A DNA stretch of 64,000 nt. Source: Portibacter marinus. Lineage in GTDB: Bacteria; Bacteroidota; Bacteroidia; Chitinophagales; Saprospiraceae. The notes beneath the pieces are model-generated. The model worked only from the letters and a program-made list of their open reading frames with translations. It did not search any database and had not been told where the DNA came from. Each line of letters begins with the position of its first letter. The first letter of the stretch is position 1. Made by a program: the position numbers and the translations under genes. Location: assembly GCF_021533195.1 (NCBI RefSeq), contig NZ_JAJNKB010000003.1, positions 397,001 to 461,000 on the forward strand, given 5' to 3'. Of this stretch, positions 1-8,568 are shown one piece after another.

Positions 1-2127
1 ACTTACTTCTTCGATGTTCTCCTTTTCTACCAATAGCCTTTGCGCAGTCAGTCGCCAAAACATATTATCATTACCCAGCATCTTGATTAATTGATCTTCA
101 TTGTTCTTGTCTAGAGTAATTTGTGGTGCTGCACGATTTTTAGGTACGATTCTCCATATCCGTCCATGTGACTTATCTCTCAATGGATTGACATATGCAT
201 TCCCCTCACCATTTTCAGCGTCATAACCTCCCCACTCTTCAGAAGGAGTAGGATTATGCTGTACGATAAAATTATACCAATCTGCTACCCATAAGAATCC
301 ATCAGGACCTACTTTCGCTTCGACAGGAGAAAACCATTCATCAGCACTTGCTACAATATTTCTACCATCTTTCTCTTTATAACCTGCCCCATCCTTTTCT
401 ATTTTAGCAATATGAACCAATCCACCTGTCGGCTCACAAATAAAAGCTACATTGTTCCAATAAGCCTGAGGATAGGCCCGGGCAGTATAGAAATGATGCC
501 CGGCGGCTGCTGTAAAGCCTCCGAACACATCCACCTGCCGTACATTTTGGGTAATGGGTTGCATTTCATAATGTCCATCTATCTTTTCACTTCCTTTAAT
601 ATCAACAGGTCCTATGTCTACTAAGTGACGATTAGGTATTCCGAGATACACACTGTGTGTATTGTTTGCAGTGGACGCAAATATAGAATTGTCTTCAGTG
701 ATTCCAAGACCCCAGGTATTGTTGCTCGTATTGGTTAGAAACTCAAAAGTATCGACCTTTGGGTTAAACCTGAAGACTCCTTGGCGAAAAGCCAATTCTC
801 TTCCGAATATTTCTCCTTTAAAGCCAGAATAACCTACTGCACCATACACTTGATTATCTATTCCGTATTGAAGATTAGAAGGCCCAGCATGAGTATCAAA
901 AGTTCCCCATCCTTCGATCATCACTTCTCTGACATCTGCAATATCATCGCCATCTGTATCTTTTAAGAAAAGGAATTCAGGCGCCTGAGATACAATCACA
1001 CCACCGTCGAAGAAAACAAAACTGGTCGGTATATTCAATTGATCAGCAAATATGATAATAGAGTCAGCTTTCCCATCACCGTCTGTGTCCTCGAGAATTT
1101 TTATGACATCATCACCTTGACCTTTTTGATCTCTGACCGTATTCGGATAATCTACGGTTTCAATCACCCAAAGTCTTCCCCGCTCATCCCAATTCATAGC
1201 GATAGGATTAATGATGTCCGGTTCAGAAGCGAATAATTCCAATTTAAAACCAGGAGGTACCTGAGTCAATTTTTTAGATTCTTGGGCAGAAAGTGGAAGC
1301 TGATATTTAGGAGCAGGATCTCTTTTTTCGTAGTTTGGTATATTAGCAGCCTCTTCATATTTTAATTCGGGGATGTCAGTCACAAATTGATCTCTATTTG
1401 ATCGTACTTCTTCAGATACAGCCCATAAAATGCCATTCTTGACCAACTTTTGAAAACCGGGATGAGACCAGGTGCGTTCATCATGGCCATAAGCCGTATA
1501 AAAAACTTTGCCTTCTCCATATTCTTTAACCCAAGTCCATGGCTCGCTCTTTCCATTATCATCACGAGTCATGAGTACTTCAATGTCATCTGCTAACTTG
1601 TGATGTACATAAGTTTCATCCCAGGTGGTAAAAGACTGAAGATCAGAAATGACTGGATGTGACTGATCTGAAAAATTTGTTGTAAAAGTATCGGTGTCAT
1701 GTGATTTGAATTGACCTCCTATAAGATTGACAACTTCTTCAGAATTTCTAAAACAATAGCTTGCACAGTGTATAGGTATAAATGCATGACCGGATTCAAT
1801 ATATTTCAACAGTGCACTTTCCTGAGGTGTTGTGATAGAATCATGGTTGGCATAAACTAATAAACCATCATATTGATTCAGGTTAGATAAATTAATATCA
1901 TCAGGATCTTCAGTATAGGTAAAATTGATGCCTTCACTTGCTAAGGACGATGCCAGTATCGGCATGTATTGAGCAGAATGATGATGTTCCTGGTCATGGC
2001 CTAAGAAGAGAATTTCAATTTTTCTTGGTTCTGAATCCTTTACTTCTACTTTGCTGGATTGGCATGCTGCTATGATTATAGTGCTTAAAGTAACCCAGGT
2101 TGCAAATCTTAACCAATTGGACATCAT
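1..2127 (-). CDS. ThuA-domain / PVC-type dehydrogenase lipoprotein (3' end outside window)
   Basis: Open for 709 codons from ATG 2127 to the window edge, so the C-terminus is missing. A hydrophobic leader ends in a lipobox-like IIAAC (Cys22), predicting a lipoprotein. Residues about 35-240 resemble ThuA, a class I glutamine-amidotransferase-like fold (LFLGHDQEHHHS, VYANHDSIT, IPIHCASYCF, TAYGHDERTW). From about residue 290 the protein matches the PVC-type membrane-bound dehydrogenase beta-propeller (PPGFKLELFASEPDI, NWDERGRLWVIE, WVADWYNF), with two acidic calcium-type loops, DTDGDGKAD and DTDGDDIAD. Family members in Bacteroidota and Planctomycetota often carry HEAT repeats and a C-terminal cytochrome c domain, which would lie beyond base 1. 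Probably a periplasmic or outer-membrane sugar/polyol oxidation protein; the substrate cannot be told. Divergent from the AraC-type regulator, which may control it. Confidence 0.85.
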   Translation of the reverse strand, partial: MMSNWLRFATWVTLSTIIIAACQSSKVEVKDSEPRKIEILFLGHDQEHHHSAQYMPILASSLASEGINFTYTEDPDDINLSNLNQYDGLLVYANHDSITTPQESALLKYIESGHAFIPIHCASYCFRNSEEVVNLIGGQFKSHDTDTFTTNFSDQSHPVISDLQSFTTWDETYVHHKLADDIEVLMTRDDNGKSEPWTWVKEYGEGKVFYTAYGHDERTWSHPGFQKLVKNGILWAVSEEVRSNRDQFVTDIPELKYEEAANIPNYEKRDPAPKYQLPLSAQESKKLTQVPPGFKLELFASEPDIINPIAMNWDERGRLWVIETVDYPNTVRDQKGQGDDVIKILEDTDGDGKADSIIIFADQLNIPTSFVFFDGGVIVSQAPEFLFLKDTDGDDIADVREVMIEGWGTFDTHAGPSNLQYGIDNQVYGAVGYSGFKGEIFGRELAFRQGVFRFNPKVDTFEFLTNTSNNTWGLGITEDNSIFASTANNTHSVYLGIPNRHLVDIGPVDIKGSEKIDGHYEMQPITQNVRQVDVFGGFTAAAGHHFYTARAYPQAYWNNVAFICEPTGGLVHIAKIEKDGAGYKEKDGRNIVASADEWFSPVEAKVGPDGFLWVADWYNFIVQHNPTPSEEWGGYDAENGEGNAYVNPLRDKSHGRIWRIVPKNRAAPQITLDKNNEDQLIKMLGNDNMFWRLTAQRLLVEKENIEEVS

Positions 2128-2270
2128 AACTAATCATATTTTAATCCAATGTTAAGACTTTTTCCGATGAAAGAAATACTGAATTATATCAATATCTGAC
2201 TTTATTTTGTCATCATTTCTCAAAATATTCTATATTCAAGATAATTTAGTATAATTATTTCTTAGAAAAA

Positions 2271-3146
2271 TTGAAATCACCACTTCATAAGTCTCCTATC
2301 CCAGATAATCATGCCTACATCATCAAAATGCTGGAGGATGATATTTTTGACCCTACCTGGCATTACCATTCGGAATATCAACTATTTCTGGTGCTTAAAG
2401 GTAAAGGAACAAGATTCATAGGAGATCATATTAAGCCTTTTAGAGTTGGCGACATCACATTTACAGGACCTGATTTACCACATTTATGGAAAAGTGATCA
2501 AAAAGGTGGATGTGAAAATTCATCGCAGGGCGTGGTCATCTATTTTAATGAAGATTTATTCGGGGATAGCCTTCTAGAAAAAGAAGAATTTATTAAAATC
2601 AGGCAATTGCTCTTTAAAAGCCGCAGAGGAATAGATCTGCAAATACCTGTCCTGAAAAAGGTCAAAAGTATGATGATCAATCTACTTAATTGCAATGGTT
2701 TCAATGGTGTCATTAAATTGTTAGAAATACTTCACTTCCTTTCCGAAAGTGAACACTTAACAACCATCGCATCTTCAGGATACACCAACACTTTAAGAGA
2801 TGGAGATACCATTCGAATGAATAAAGTTTATGATTTTGTCTTAAAGAATTTTGATCGCAAAATACATCTTGAAGAACTTTCAGAGATTACCAATATGACC
2901 ACCTCTTCCTTTAGCAGATATTTTAAAATTCATGCGAATAAGACTTTTTCTGAATTCTTAAGTGAAATTAGAATAGGACATGCTTGCAAGCTGCTTATTG
3001 AAAGCAAAACCAACGTTTCAGAAGCATGTTACCGTAGTGGATTTCAAACCATATCCAACTTCAATAGGCAATTCAAAAGAATAGCTAAAAAAACTCCAAA
3101 AGCATATAAAAAAGCATTTGAATCTTCCATGTTGAGCTATATTTGA
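2271..3146 (+). CDS. AraC-family transcriptional regulator with N-terminal cupin sensor
   Basis: 291 residues. The N-terminal half is a cupin-like sensor with the typical WHYHSEYQLFLVLKGKG opening; residues about 185-285 carry the two helix-turn-helix motifs of the AraC/XylS family (LEELSEITNMTTSSFSRYFK and ACYRSGFQTISNFNRQFK). The start used is TTG at 2271. It keeps the N-terminus usual for this family, whereas the next in-frame ATG (codon 20) would cut into the cupin. The cupin probably senses a sugar or related ligand (inference). It faces the ThuA/PVC-type dehydrogenase gene across a 143-bp divergent region, the usual arrangement for a local regulator, and ends 4 bp before cinA. Confidence 0.9.
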   Translation: MKSPLHKSPIPDNHAYIIKMLEDDIFDPTWHYHSEYQLFLVLKGKGTRFIGDHIKPFRVGDITFTGPDLPHLWKSDQKGGCENSSQGVVIYFNEDLFGDSLLEKEEFIKIRQLLFKSRRGIDLQIPVLKKVKSMMINLLNCNGFNGVIKLLEILHFLSESEHLTTIASSGYTNTLRDGDTIRMNKVYDFVLKNFDRKIHLEELSEITNMTTSSFSRYFKIHANKTFSEFLSEIRIGHACKLLIESKTNVSEACYRSGFQTISNFNRQFKRIAKKTPKAYKKAFESSMLSYI

Positions 3147-3150
3147 CCTA

Positions 3151-4380
3151 ATGGAAGCAAAAATTTTAACGATTGGAGATGAATTGCTTATCGGTCAGGT
3201 GATTGATTCAAACTCAGCTTGGCTTGGAGCACAGTTAGAGAAGATTAATGTCACGGTTAGCGAGATCAGATCGATACCAGATTCTGAGGATACCATCATA
3301 AAGAACTTGAAGGCATTATCCAAAGAAGCTGATTTTATCTTGATGACAGGTGGATTAGGTCCGACCAAGGATGACGTCACTAAAAAAGCGATCGCGAAAT
3401 ATTTAGATGTTGACCTCGTTTTCGACGAAGTCATTTTTGATCAAATGAAGAAGCTATTTGAAAAATACAACATTGACCTAAAAGAAACCCATAAGTCACA
3501 GGCTTATATTCCAAGAGGATGCACCGTTATTACGAATCATATGGGAACCGCCCAGGGAATGTGGATGGAGAAAGACGGGAAAGTGATCCTGTCGATGCCG
3601 GGGGTCCCTTATGAGATGCAATACATCATGGAGCACGGTGGATTGGATAAGATTTTACAACGAAATCTTAAACGGCGGATTTTCCATAAAACCATTATGA
3701 CGGCCGGATGGGGTGAAACCATGATTGAAGAAAAGATCAGCAACATTGTGGAAACTTTTCCCAACCATCTGAAAGTCGCCTATTTGCCGAGTCTGGGTAG
3801 TGTACGGGTAAGAGTGAGCAGCCTCACCGGTGATCAAGAAGAGGTCGTTGACTATGCAAAGAGGATCACTTCTGCCCTGGGAGATATTGTCTATGGCTAT
3901 GATGATGTAACCCTTTCTGAAACCATTGGCCAACAATTAAAAGACAGAAATCTAACATTAGGAACGGCTGAAAGCTGCACAGGTGGATATCTCGCCCACA
4001 TGATTACCAGTACTGCGGGTTCATCGGAATACTTTCAGGGTAGTATTATAGCTTATGCCAATCACATCAAAAAGATGCAATTAGGCGTAAAGGAACAAAC
4101 ACTGAAAACATTTGGAGCAGTGAGTGAGCAAACTGTCAGAGAAATGGTCGCCGGAGCTATTGCTAAAATGGGCGTGAATATTGCCATTTCCACCAGTGGA
4201 ATTGCAGGTCCCGGAGGAGGTAGTCCAGAAAAACCAGTGGGTACCATTTGGATTGCAGTAGGAGATAAAAGTCGTGTGATCACGAGACGCCTCCAGCTGA
4301 GCAAAAACAGGTTGAAAAATATTGAATATACTTCCATCGCAGCGTTGAATCTGTTAAGAAAATTTTTACTTGGCAGATAA
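3151..4380 (+). CDS. cinA: CinA-like protein (competence/damage-inducible; nicotinamide-nucleotide amidase)
   Basis: 409 residues, normal length for the two-domain CinA. Residues 1-170 form the molybdopterin-binding-like (MoCF) domain, with GDELLIGQVIDSNSAWL and the signature TGGLGPTKDD. Residues about 255-405 form the PncC amidohydrolase domain, which converts nicotinamide mononucleotide to nicotinate mononucleotide in pyridine-nucleotide salvage; the catalytic serine is predicted as Ser275 in GTAESCTGGYLA, and SGIAGPGGGSPEKPVGT follows. Cytoplasmic. The start lies 4 bp after the AraC-type gene, so co-transcription is possible although the functions look unrelated. Confidence 0.95.
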   Translation: MEAKILTIGDELLIGQVIDSNSAWLGAQLEKINVTVSEIRSIPDSEDTIIKNLKALSKEADFILMTGGLGPTKDDVTKKAIAKYLDVDLVFDEVIFDQMKKLFEKYNIDLKETHKSQAYIPRGCTVITNHMGTAQGMWMEKDGKVILSMPGVPYEMQYIMEHGGLDKILQRNLKRRIFHKTIMTAGWGETMIEEKISNIVETFPNHLKVAYLPSLGSVRVRVSSLTGDQEEVVDYAKRITSALGDIVYGYDDVTLSETIGQQLKDRNLTLGTAESCTGGYLAHMITSTAGSSEYFQGSIIAYANHIKKMQLGVKEQTLKTFGAVSEQTVREMVAGAIAKMGVNIAISTSGIAGPGGGSPEKPVGTIWIAVGDKSRVITRRLQLSKNRLKNIEYTSIAALNLLRKFLLGR

Positions 4381-4386
4381 TTCCTG

Positions 4387-4394
4387 TACTTTTG
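4387..4394 (+). promoter_or_regulatory. Putative -7 element (TACTTTTG) for the E2/OmpA/methyltransferase genes
   Basis: TACTTTTG matches the Bacteroidota -7 consensus TAnnTTTG and lies 25 bp before the E2 start codon, just after the cinA stop. No good TTTG-type -33 element is visible at 19-21 bp, so this rests on the -7 box and position. Confidence 0.45.
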
Positions 4395-4419
4395 TGCTAC
4401 AATAAATCACTCCATAGGT

Positions 4420-5826
4420 ATGGCAATAGTTGACTTAGTAATGCCCAAAATGGGCGAAAGTATTATGGAGGCTACGATTCTGAAATGGCTTAAAAAGGAA
4501 GGCGATTCCGTAGAGCTCGATGAATCGATACTTGAAATAGCCACAGATAAGGTAGATTCTGATATCCCTTCACCGGTAGAGGGTGTGATCTCCGAAATTC
4601 TATTTTCCGAGAATGAAGTAGTAGAAGTAGGAAAGGTAATCGCTAAGATTAAAACAGAGTCAGATGCAGAAGCAGTTCCCTCCCCGGCTGTTCCTGATGT
4701 ACCGGAACAACAAATCAGTGATGTAGAGGAGTCCAGCCCGAATGGACATGCGAGTGACCAGCAACGTGAATTTAAACAAGATGCCGAAAGGGTTCATCAA
4801 CCCAAAAAGGTGACTGCAGTAGAAAAAGCCAGCTACAATCCAAGTTCTACAGATCGCTTTTACTCTCCGCTGGTCAGAACCATTGCGCAGCAAGAGGCCA
4901 TAAGTGTGAGTGAACTAGATCAAATAGAAGGATCAGGTGCCAATGGCAGAGTCACCAAATCTGACATCCTCAATTATGTCGATCATAAGAAATCAGGAAA
5001 AGTTTCACCACCTGTAATCGAAAAATCTCCTGTTGAGACCAGCCAGTTTGAAAAAGCGCAAGTAGAGACCTCAAGTGCTCCATCTCAAGGCAAAACCAGT
5101 GAATCCCTACCCCAGGCTGGTACAGAGATCATCGAAATGGATAGAATGCGTAAGCTCATCGCAGAGCATATGGTGCATTCTAAGCATACTTCACCACATG
5201 TTACTTCATTTGTGGAAGTTGATGTAACAGATATTGTTGAATGGCGAGAGCGTGTGAAGGTAGATTTCCAAAAGAAGTATGGTGAAAAGATTACTTATAC
5301 ACCCATCTTTATTGAAGCTGTGACCATGGCATTGAAAGATTACCCAATGGTCAATGTATCTCTGGAAGGTGATAAGATCATTAAGAAAAACTTCGTAAAT
5401 ATTGGAATGGCAGCAGCATTACCTACCGGTAATCTCATCGTGCCCGTTATCAAAGATGCCGACCACATGAATCTACTTGGCTTGACGAAGTCAGTAAATG
5501 ATCTGGCTAAACGTGCTCGTGAGAACAAATTGAAGGCAGATGAAATTCAAGGAGGCACCTTCACCGTGACAAATGTGGGTACTTTTGGCAATGTGATGGG
5601 TACTCCTATTATTAATCAGCCACAAGTTGCTATATTGGCCGTCGGAGCTATTCGTAAGAAGCCCGCTGTGGTAGAAACTGAAGCAGGAGACCTTATTGCC
5701 GTACGACAAATGATGTTTCTTTCGTTAAGTTATGACCACAGAGTTGTTGATGGCTTTTTAGGAGGATCTTTTTTAAGAAAAATTGCAGACTACCTTGAAG
5801 CTTTCGATAAGACTAGAAACATTTGA
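4420..5826 (+). CDS. Dihydrolipoyllysine-residue acyltransferase (E2 of a 2-oxoacid dehydrogenase complex)
   Basis: 468 residues with the full E2 layout: one lipoyl domain (1-80, lipoylated Lys44 in EIATDKVDSD), an acidic/Pro-rich linker, a peripheral subunit-binding domain (about 145-188, YSPLVRTIAQQEAI to GRVTKSDIL), a second linker, and a catalytic acyltransferase domain with the HxxxDG motif (His440, Asp444). It moves an acyl group from lipoamide to CoA. Which complex it serves (pyruvate, 2-oxoglutarate or branched-chain) cannot be decided: no E1 or E3 gene is near. One lipoyl domain and the MPKMGESIMEATI start resemble the branched-chain or general E2 proteins of Bacteroidota. The stop overlaps the next gene's TTG start by 4 bp. 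Confidence 0.93.
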   Translation: MAIVDLVMPKMGESIMEATILKWLKKEGDSVELDESILEIATDKVDSDIPSPVEGVISEILFSENEVVEVGKVIAKIKTESDAEAVPSPAVPDVPEQQISDVEESSPNGHASDQQREFKQDAERVHQPKKVTAVEKASYNPSSTDRFYSPLVRTIAQQEAISVSELDQIEGSGANGRVTKSDILNYVDHKKSGKVSPPVIEKSPVETSQFEKAQVETSSAPSQGKTSESLPQAGTEIIEMDRMRKLIAEHMVHSKHTSPHVTSFVEVDVTDIVEWRERVKVDFQKKYGEKITYTPIFIEAVTMALKDYPMVNVSLEGDKIIKKNFVNIGMAAALPTGNLIVPVIKDADHMNLLGLTKSVNDLAKRARENKLKADEIQGGTFTVTNVGTFGNVMGTPIINQPQVAILAVGAIRKKPAVVETEAGDLIAVRQMMFLSLSYDHRVVDGFLGGSFLRKIADYLEAFDKTRNI

Positions 5827-8006
5827 CGAAGTTGAAACTAAATAGCGTATACACTATTTTACTGGTGTTCATGACCACATCTTCCTTTGCCCAAGATCGA
5901 TTTTTTCGTTCAGGCACTCAATTTTTTGATAAAGGTCTCTACAGGGATGCGCTAACGGAGTTTCGAAAAGATGCCAATGCTGAAAACAATCGTGATCTTA
6001 TTTTGATGAGAATGATCAGCAACTTCGAGACCAACAATGTTGATGCAGCTAAATCAGATATTTCTAAATTACTTGCTTTTCGAAAAAAAGATGATCAACT
6101 GTATTTATACATCGCGAAAATCTATCATTCAGAGCTGAATTTTGAAAAAGCGGTTGAATATTACAAAGAATACTTGCGAAGAACCACACGAAAGGATCCA
6201 ATGAGAGGATTTGTAATCAGTCAGATTAAGCGTTGTGCTAGTGGGATGGATCTTAAATTTTATGACCAAATTGCTTTTGTTGAAAATATGGGCCGGGAAA
6301 TCAATTCCGTCAATGATGAGATTGATCCCATTCAAAGTCCTAATTATCTCAACAAATATTATTTTTCCAGCAATAGACCGATGTCCGAAGGGGGAAGGAG
6401 AAACAGCCAGGGCTTCAAAGATCCAGTGTATGGGAAATTCTTTTTGGATATGTACACGACTTCTCTGGAAAATGGGCGATGGTCTGCAGTGGAGCCACTT
6501 AACGACCTTTTGAATACCGGGAGAAATGAAAGGGTACTTGATTTCAGTGCAGATGGATCTATTCTATTCTTTCTTAAAGGAGATGGTGTGGAAAGTGGTA
6601 CCATTTACGTAGATACTTTCGGAATCGAAAGAGATGAAATTTATCCACCTAAATTTGACAGTCCTCTGATAGGCGAAAAAGGAGATGTTTATTTGCAATT
6701 CTATACAGACTCTACCATTGTTTTTGCCAGTAAAAGAGCAGGTGGTTATGGTGGTTATGACCTTTATGTATGCTATAAAAGAAATACCTATTGGTCCCCT
6801 CCCAAAAATTTAGGTCCAAACATCAATACAGCCTTTGACGAAGTTTCACCATTCTTAACCAAAGATGGAATGAATTTATATTATAGTTCAAACAGCTTGG
6901 AGAGTATAGGTGGTTTCGATGTATTCAAATCACGATATTCCTATGAGTCTGGCAATTGGGCCAAGGGAGAAAATTTAAACATGGGCATCAACTCCTCATT
7001 GGACGACATGTACTATCGAGTTGCTTCAGACGGTCAGTCATCTTACTTTAGCAGCAATAGGAAAGATGGCTATGGTGGTTTTGATTTATACAGAGCATAT
7101 CTTAAAAATCAGGAAATTGGACAATTGGCATATAACCCTATCCTTCCATTTGTGGCCAATGATGAGTTCATGAAAGAAATCGTTAAAAACAATCGGATCG
7201 AAGTCAGAGATCCGGGGTCTAAGGCCATCATTACCGAAACCTCACCTGAAAAGGTGAGGGAATATGTTCTGGAGCCTTTGTTTTACAATAGGGACGAAAA
7301 CATGTTCACTTTAGCCAACGCCAAAATCATAAATAATCTGGTAGACATCATGACGATTTACCCTCAAACGCGCCTGGTGTTGGAGAGTCACTCTGTCAAG
7401 GAAAGTCAGGTTGCTTATGATCTGTATTTTAGTATGAAAAGAGCAGAGAAAATTGTTGACTATCTCGTGGATCAAGGCATTTCATCAAGACGATTTTTAA
7501 TTCGGGGTCTGGGATCTAATTATCCTATTATTCAACAAGAAAGAGGAAGCGGCACAGAAAAATTAGCCAATAAGCTCAACAGACGGATCGAGTTGCGGTT
7601 GACAGAAACCGAAGATCTTCCATTAGAAATCACCTATGCTGATCCTGTTGTAGCTGATTACCTTAAGGATAGAAGTGCTGAATTGTATAAAACCGTTCAA
7701 AAAGGTTTAACTTACAAAGTTTTTGTGGCAAGGGTGAGTCAGATGTATCAGAATGATATATTGAATTACTACCAGGACGCAATGATTGAAAAAGGATTTG
7801 GTATGGATGATTATGTTTACACCATTGGTCTTTACACCAGTTACTATGACGCACAGGATGTACTTAAATCATTAAAAGAGGATGGAATCGAAGAGGCGAA
7901 GATCATTCCATTCATTGATGGCAAACGCATGGAAAAGGCGAAGTTGTTAGAATTTGCTAACGAATACCCTGATCTTGTGAACTACTTACAGTATAATGGA
8001 CAATAA
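5823..8006 (+). CDS. PorE-like outer-membrane-associated protein: TPR, PD40 propeller, OmpA-like domain
   Basis: 727 residues. A signal peptide ends near SSFAQ. Residues 30-150 look like TPRs (FDKGLYRDALTEFRKD, AVEYYKEYLRR). Residues about 170-430 hold WD40-like PD40 repeats with recurring SSNR and GGYDLY/GGFDVF/GGFDLY motifs. Residues about 490-605 form an OmpA-like peptidoglycan-binding domain (RAEKIVDYLVDQGISSRRFLIRGLG, NRRIELRL), but the usual TDxxG loop reads ESHSVKES. Residues about 630-720 look SPOR-like. This order resembles PorE of the type IX secretion system and its paralogs, which tie outer-membrane complexes to peptidoglycan (family knowledge). The TTG start overlaps the E2 stop (TTGA), so translational coupling is likely. 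It could be a PorE paralog not devoted to T9SS. Confidence 0.85.
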   Translation: MTKLKLNSVYTILLVFMTTSSFAQDRFFRSGTQFFDKGLYRDALTEFRKDANAENNRDLILMRMISNFETNNVDAAKSDISKLLAFRKKDDQLYLYIAKIYHSELNFEKAVEYYKEYLRRTTRKDPMRGFVISQIKRCASGMDLKFYDQIAFVENMGREINSVNDEIDPIQSPNYLNKYYFSSNRPMSEGGRRNSQGFKDPVYGKFFLDMYTTSLENGRWSAVEPLNDLLNTGRNERVLDFSADGSILFFLKGDGVESGTIYVDTFGIERDEIYPPKFDSPLIGEKGDVYLQFYTDSTIVFASKRAGGYGGYDLYVCYKRNTYWSPPKNLGPNINTAFDEVSPFLTKDGMNLYYSSNSLESIGGFDVFKSRYSYESGNWAKGENLNMGINSSLDDMYYRVASDGQSSYFSSNRKDGYGGFDLYRAYLKNQEIGQLAYNPILPFVANDEFMKEIVKNNRIEVRDPGSKAIITETSPEKVREYVLEPLFYNRDENMFTLANAKIINNLVDIMTIYPQTRLVLESHSVKESQVAYDLYFSMKRAEKIVDYLVDQGISSRRFLIRGLGSNYPIIQQERGSGTEKLANKLNRRIELRLTETEDLPLEITYADPVVADYLKDRSAELYKTVQKGLTYKVFVARVSQMYQNDILNYYQDAMIEKGFGMDDYVYTIGLYTSYYDAQDVLKSLKEDGIEEAKIIPFIDGKRMEKAKLLEFANEYPDLVNYLQYNGQ

Positions 8007-8565
8007 TATGGGAACCATTGGATTTTTCAGGGAAAGTATTCGAAATCTGAAAACCGTTGGTACATTTACAAGAAGCTCAAAGTTTCTGTGCAAGGGCATG
8101 ATTAAACATGTCGATTTTTCTACGGCAAAGGTGATTGTTGAATTGGGTGCAGGTGATGGAGTAATCACCAAGCATATTCTGAGAAGTATGGGACCTGAAT
8201 GCAAACTGATGGCCTTTGAGGTCAATGAAAAGTTTATTCATATGCTGAATGACATTAATGATGATCGACTGATCGTCGTTCAGGATTCAGCTGAACATCT
8301 AACTAAGTACCTGGATCTCCACGGACTAAGCCAAGTAGACGCTGTCATTTCTGCCATCCCATTTGTCATCATACCTGAACCCACTGCTACCCATATTGTG
8401 CAGTCATGTAAGGATCACCTCATCGAAGGTGGCAACTATGTACAAGTCCATTACAGCCTTATGGCCAAAAAATTATACGAAAAAGTTTTCGGCAAAGTCA
8501 ATATTAATTGGGTGCCGCTTAATCTTCCACCTGCCTTTGTATTGGTTTGTGAGAATGTGATTTAA
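7996..8565 (+). CDS. Class I SAM-dependent methyltransferase, PmtA-like
   Basis: 189 residues. The SAM-binding motif I is clear (VIVELGAGDGVITKHI), with an acidic motif II (MAFEVNEKFI) and a motif IV-like VDAVISAIPFVIIPEP. The N-terminal block FFRESIRNLKTVGTFTRSSKFL resembles the start of bacterial phospholipid N-methyltransferases (PmtA type), which convert phosphatidylethanolamine to phosphatidylcholine, and the domain is also related to KsgA-type rRNA methyltransferases. The substrate is therefore unproven. The start at 7996 overlaps the upstream gene by 11 bp; ATG 8008, 1 bp after that gene's stop, is an equally good alternative. Convergent with the peptidase gene 3 bp downstream. Confidence 0.78.
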   Translation: MDNNMGTIGFFRESIRNLKTVGTFTRSSKFLCKGMIKHVDFSTAKVIVELGAGDGVITKHILRSMGPECKLMAFEVNEKFIHMLNDINDDRLIVVQDSAEHLTKYLDLHGLSQVDAVISAIPFVIIPEPTATHIVQSCKDHLIEGGNYVQVHYSLMAKKLYEKVFGKVNINWVPLNLPPAFVLVCENVI

Positions 8566-8568
8566 CGT

